Assembly (NCBI GenBank): GCA_902805495.1
Contig: CADCTH010000358.1
Span: 1-8,916, forward strand
Origin: an uncultured Actinomycetospora sp.
GTDB taxonomy: Bacteria > Actinomycetota > Actinomycetes > Mycobacteriales > Pseudonocardiaceae
DNA: 8,916 nt
Direction of reading: 5' to 3'
Position numbers and translations under genes: made by a program. Shown piece after piece: positions 6,548 to 8,916 of the stretch; positions within the stretch are counted from its first letter, which is position 1; the number at the start of each line of letters is the position of its first letter. A model generated the notes under the pieces. The model was not told where the DNA came from, did no database searches, and saw only the letters and a list, made by a program, of their open reading frames with translations.

Positions 6548-6585
6548 ACGCATCATAACGTCTCCGGGTCGACGCATCATGATGC
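6548..6585 (-). promoter_or_regulatory. Candidate leaderless vapBC promoter and operator
   Basis: On the minus strand TATGAT (6557-6552) matches the -10 consensus and ends 6 nt before the vapB GTG, so transcription would start at or next to the start codon. The 9-mer ATGATGCGT (minus-strand reading) occurs twice, at 6580-6572 and 6556-6548, 24 bp apart. The second copy overlaps the -10, and the first is part of a perfect 12-bp palindrome GCATCATGATGC at 6574-6585. Ribbon-helix-helix antitoxins bind repeated short motifs like these. The sequence pattern is seen; autoregulation is inferred. Confidence 0.55.
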
Positions 6586-6646
6586 TTCGCCTGGGTCGGG
6601 CATCTGTCCTCCCGTCGACCGGCGCGTTTCCCCGCGCGCCACCACA

Positions 6647-6678
6647 GGTCCACCTGCAGCTGCGGGAGCAGGTGGACC
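6647..6678. terminator. Perfect 11-bp inverted repeat, candidate factor-independent terminator of the minus-strand operon
   Basis: GGTCCACCTGC at 6647-6657 pairs perfectly with GCAGGTGGACC at 6668-6678 across a 10-nt loop. It lies about 87 nt beyond the stop of the lipoprotein gene on the minus strand and about 100 nt before the vapB start, where a terminator would separate the two units. There is no T-run on either strand, so it would have to act as a hairpin-only terminator or be a protein-binding site. The repeat itself is certain; its role is not. Confidence 0.4.
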
Positions 6679-6759
6679 GGGGGAAGAGGCTGGCGCCGAC
6701 GCGTTCGGACCCCGGACGCGCCGAACGCCGAGCTGTTCCACGAGCTGGCCGGGCCCGAC
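6648..6759 (+). pseudogene. Possible frameshifted C-terminal remnant of a hemerythrin-like (HHE) gene
   Basis: The plus strand reads LREQVDRGKRLAPTR and then, one frame over, DAPNAELFHELAGPD. Removing one C from the CCCC run at 6710-6713 joins the two as ...KRLAPTRSDPDAPNAELF..., which resembles the KR.APTRPHPDAP tail of actinobacterial hemerythrin-like proteins. No start codon, ribosome site or metal-binding HHE core lies upstream, and the 3' end runs into the end of the lipoprotein gene on the other strand. If real, it is a degraded scrap of about 37 codons. The resemblance is from memory and the match is short, so confidence is limited. Otherwise the 6546-6764 gap holds only the vapBC promoter and the hairpin. 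Confidence 0.33.
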
Positions 6760-6764
6760 GCTCG

Positions 6765-7361
6765 TCAGACCTGTCCCTCCCAGAACGCGAAGGAGCCCGG
6801 CACCTCGTCGCTGCCCGGGATGTCCTCGCCCGCGGCGTCCTGGTCCGCCTTGGCCACCTCGACGGTGACCTCGGTGGGCCCCGGGTCGGGGAGGGCGAAG
6901 CGCAGCGGGACGGTCCGTTCCTCGCCGGGGGCGAGGGTCCCCGAGAGACCGTCGTCGACCGACGGGGCCTCCCGGTCACCGGGCACCGTCACGTCGACGC
7001 CGAACCGCGAGAGGTCCTCCGGCGCCGGCGTGCCGTTCCGCACGGTGACAGTGACCTCGAGACTCCGCGGGAACGGCGCCCCGGCCGCCGGGGGGCCGAC
7101 GACCGGGCCGGACACGGTGACCGCGTTGCCGTCCCCGAACACGTGCGTCGCCCCGTACGCGAGCACCGGCGCGTCGGGCTCCTCCGGCGCCGCGTCGTCC
7201 TCGGCGGCGGTCGCCGCCCCGGGCGGCGCCGCGGAGGCGGGTTCGGACGGCGGTGCCTGCGGTGCGGACGAGCACGCCGCGCCCAGGACGATCACGGCCG
7301 CCGCACCGAGGGCGCCGAGCGCGGAAGCCACCCGGCGGCGTCGTTCGTCGAGGGCGGTCAC
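6765..7361 (-). CDS. Probable lipoprotein with DUF4352-like Ig-type domain
   Basis: A 198-residue exported protein of unknown function. Residues 7-10 are RRRR, followed by a hydrophobic stretch (11-29) and C30 in LGAACSS, a lipoprotein-type signal. The lipobox is slightly off consensus (Gly-Ala-Ala before Cys), so lipidation is likely but not certain. Residues 31-67 form an Ala/Pro/Glu-rich linker. Residues 68-198 read as a beta-sandwich: FGDGNAVTVSGPV, SLEVTVTVRNGTPAPEDLSRFGVDV, LAPGEERTVPLRFALP, then a final FAFWEGQ. This resembles the extracellular DUF4352 group. GTG 7361 overlaps the oxygenase stop as GTGA (4 nt), so it is translationally coupled to it; no strong ribosome site of its own is seen. 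A role in uptake, export or sensing of the cluster's product is possible but only inferred from position. Confidence 0.8.
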   Translation of the reverse strand: MTALDERRRRVASALGALGAAAVIVLGAACSSAPQAPPSEPASAAPPGAATAAEDDAAPEEPDAPVLAYGATHVFGDGNAVTVSGPVVGPPAAGAPFPRSLEVTVTVRNGTPAPEDLSRFGVDVTVPGDREAPSVDDGLSGTLAPGEERTVPLRFALPDPGPTEVTVEVAKADQDAAGEDIPGSDEVPGSFAFWEGQV

Positions 7362-8386
7362 GTCGCGACCGCCGGAGCGACCGGCGCCGTTGGGGCCACC
7401 GGGGCGACCGGGGCGACCTGGGTGACGTGGAGCGGGTCGGCCATGCCCACGAGCACCGACCGCGTCCCTCCGTAGGGCTCGCGGCTGTGCGCCGTACGGA
7501 CGTTGTCGACGAGCAGCAGGTCCCCGGCACGCCACGGCTCACGCCGGGTGTGCCGGTCGTAGACCTCGTTGATCAACGCGACGAGCTCCCCGGACACGGG
7601 GGAGCCGTCGCCGAAGCGGGTGGTGAACGGCAGCCCGTCCTCCCCGTACACCTCGACGAGGTACTCGTGGATGTCGGGGTCGAGGGTGTGCTCGTTGAGG
7701 AAGGCGACCTGGTTGAACCAGCACCGCACGCCGGTGACGGGGTGCCGTGCCACCGCCGGCCGGCGCTGGCGCGTGCGCAGCCCGCCGTCGCCGTGCCAGG
7801 CGAACTCGATGGCGTGGGTCCGGCAGTACTGCTCCACGGCGTGGGGGTCCTCGGTGCCGAACGCCTCGCTCCACGGCGCGCCGATGTCGTCGCCGTAGGT
7901 GCGATCGAGCCGCCAGCCCTCTCGCTCGAACCGGGCGACCAGGTCGGCGGGGAGCGCGTCGAGGACCGCGGCGGCGTCGGCGATCGCCGTCGCACCGCCC
8001 GTCTCGGGCGCGACGAGGCAGGCGAACATCATCGTGCCCGGGAACTGCAGTCCGTAGCTCAGCTCGTGGTGCATGCACATCTGCTGGTGGGCCGGCCACT
8101 TCGTCGACGAGTACACCCCGCCGGGATAGGGCTGTCGTGGCGCGAACGCCTCCCGCTCGGGCAGGAGGCCGCCGGGGGCGAGCCCGCGCAGCGCCGCGCC
8201 CGCGTCGGTGTCGTCGCGCAGGCCGAGACCGCGCAGCAACAGCGCCCCGTGCTCGACGACGGTCGCGCGCAGGGCGTCGCGGTGGCGCTCGACCCAGCCG
8301 GCGGGGTCACCGGCGGCATCGACCGTCAGCTGTGGCGGCCGGCCGGGGTGCTGCTGCACGTCGAGGCCGTGGTCAGGCGGGGGCAT
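7358..8386 (-). CDS. TauD/TfdA-family Fe(II)/2-oxoglutarate oxygenase, SyrP-like
   Basis: A 342-residue non-heme iron oxygenase. The family couples 2-oxoglutarate decarboxylation to hydroxylation; SyrP-type members beta-hydroxylate amino acids, such as aspartate, bound to nonribosomal peptide synthetases. Visible metal ligands are H106 and E108 in MCMHHELSY and the distal H300 in LVDNVRTAHSRE; R309 in GTRSVLVGM should bind 2-oxoglutarate. The CLVAPETGGATAIADAAAVL segment at 123-142 is typical of the SyrP group. ATG 8386 is chosen for its GGAGGAG ribosome site 6 nt upstream. An in-frame GTG at 8413 overlaps the thioesterase stop (GTGA) but lacks a ribosome site. The protein ends in an unusual run of VAP/TAP triplets beyond the catalytic fold. 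It lies between a type II thioesterase and a lipoprotein gene. The exact substrate cannot be read from sequence. Confidence 0.9.
   Translation of the reverse strand: MPPPDHGLDVQQHPGRPPQLTVDAAGDPAGWVERHRDALRATVVEHGALLLRGLGLRDDTDAGAALRGLAPGGLLPEREAFAPRQPYPGGVYSSTKWPAHQQMCMHHELSYGLQFPGTMMFACLVAPETGGATAIADAAAVLDALPADLVARFEREGWRLDRTYGDDIGAPWSEAFGTEDPHAVEQYCRTHAIEFAWHGDGGLRTRQRRPAVARHPVTGVRCWFNQVAFLNEHTLDPDIHEYLVEVYGEDGLPFTTRFGDGSPVSGELVALINEVYDRHTRREPWRAGDLLLVDNVRTAHSREPYGGTRSVLVGMADPLHVTQVAPVAPVAPTAPVAPAVAT
7374..7418 (-). repeat. 9-bp tandem repeat encoding the VAP tail of the oxygenase
   Basis: Five consecutive 9-bp units (plus-strand form GGGGCGACC, two adjacent copies exact, the others one to several substitutions away) encode the (V/T)-A-P triplets at the oxygenase C-terminus. 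The array ends 12 nt before the coupled start codon of the lipoprotein gene. Such short in-frame arrays can expand or shrink by slippage without breaking the frame. Confidence 0.7.
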
Positions 8387-8392
8387 CGTGGT

Positions 8393-8399
8393 CTCCTCC
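8393..8399 (-). promoter_or_regulatory. Strong ribosome binding site fixing the oxygenase start
   Basis: GGAGGAG (minus strand) lies 6 nt before ATG 8386 in the 23-nt gap after the thioesterase stop. It decides for ATG 8386 against the upstream GTG 8413. Confidence 0.75.
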
Positions 8400-8409
8400 G
8401 GGATGGTCG

Positions 8410-8916
8410 TCACGACGGGGGCACGAGGTCGGCGGCGTGCAGGACGGCCCGGGCCGCGTCGGCGGGGCGGGTGCGCAGGAAGTGGTGGCCGCCCTGGTCG
8501 AGGACGTGCAGGGTGACGTCCTCGGCGACGAGCTCCCAGTCGCGGTGGTGCTCGACGAACCCGGTGGTGCTCGGGTCGTCGGCGGCCACGACGACGGTCA
8601 CCGGCGTCGCGAGCCGGGCGGTCGGCGGGTGCTCGAGCACGTCGACGAGGAAGGCGTGGGCGGCCTGGCAGTCGTGGCGGTAGGCGGCGGCCGACCGCTC
8701 GACGCGCCGGGCGTCGAGCTCGGCCAGCTCACCGCCGACGTCGTGGTGGCCGGCGAGCCGCTCGGCGATCTCGGCGTCGCTCCGCGCGTCCAGCTCGGCG
8801 GCGTCGCACCGGCGGGCGGCCGCCGTCCCGAGCAGCTGGGCGCCGAGCACGACCCGGCGGGCCGGGACGCCGCGCGCCTCGAGCAGCGCGGCCACGGCCA
8901 GCGCGACCGCAGCGCC
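8410..8916 (-). CDS. Type II thioesterase (alpha/beta hydrolase), N-terminal part outside window
   Basis: Type II thioesterases free stalled NRPS or PKS carrier proteins by hydrolysing wrong acyl or acetyl groups. The visible 168 residues are the C-terminal two thirds. The first codons read GAAVALAVAALLEARG, exactly what follows the GHSxG nucleophile elbow, so the catalytic serine lies just past the window edge. The RSDAEIAERLAG segment matches the lid start of the family. TPVTVVVAADDP holds the probable catalytic Asp (codons near 8580-8575), and DQGGHHFL the catalytic His (8487 or 8484). The frame is open to base 8916, so the GTG at 8895 is not the true start. The stop is 23 nt before the SyrP-like oxygenase; together they mark the edge of a nonribosomal peptide-type cluster. 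A general alpha/beta hydrolase is the alternative. Confidence 0.8.
   Translation of the reverse strand, partial: GAAVALAVAALLEARGVPARRVVLGAQLLGTAAARRCDAAELDARSDAEIAERLAGHHDVGGELAELDARRVERSAAAYRHDCQAAHAFLVDVLEHPPTARLATPVTVVVAADDPSTTGFVEHHRDWELVAEDVTLHVLDQGGHHFLRTRPADAARAVLHAADLVPPS

Noticed and set aside
8387..8413. Start of the SyrP-like gene at GTG 8413, overlapping the thioesterase stop.
   Set aside because: No ribosome site lies before it, whereas ATG 8386 has GGAGGAG at ideal spacing. Kept only as an alternative.

Overview
The window is very GC-rich DNA from an actinomycete. Codon third positions are almost all G or C, GTG starts are frequent, two toxin-antitoxin pairs resemble mycobacterial types, and two of the candidate promoters look leaderless. 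A Pseudonocardia-like genus is a guess from sequence flavour, not something I can demonstrate. I see no tRNA, rRNA, insertion sequence or CRISPR array. The window is gene-dense, with 11 CDS; the longest gap between them is about 220 bases.

Left part (+ strand, 2-2893). A multicopper oxidase cut by the left edge overlaps by 8 nt a small four-helix membrane protein with histidines in or near its helices; together they look like an extracytoplasmic copper-enzyme unit. After a 134-nt gap comes a small cysteine-motif protein (DPDGGCGCGR) of unknown function. It touches a MazE/MazF-like pair (TGATG junction, then a 14-nt overlap).

Middle (+ strand, 2973-5869). A complete htpG (bacterial Hsp90) is followed, through another TGATG junction, by a luciferase-like flavin-dependent oxidoreductase.

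Right part (- strand, 8916-5879). Reading leftward, a type II thioesterase cut just after its nucleophile elbow is followed by a SyrP/TauD-like Fe(II)/2-oxoglutarate oxygenase and, through a GTGA overlap, a probable lipoprotein with a DUF4352-like Ig-type domain. The first two are typical tailoring and editing genes of a nonribosomal peptide (possibly siderophore) cluster, so the window probably holds its edge. A 220-bp gap follows, with a perfect 11-bp inverted repeat and what looks like a frameshifted scrap of a hemerythrin-like gene. Then comes a VapB/VapC pair with a candidate leaderless promoter and repeated operator-like motifs. vapC converges on the oxidoreductase with only 9 nt between the stop codons.

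The items most worth following up are the thioesterase/oxygenase/lipoprotein operon, the cysteine-motif protein attached to mazEF, the multicopper oxidase with its histidine-bearing membrane partner, and the vapBC promoter/operator layout. No complete, clearly new system can be proven from this sequence alone.
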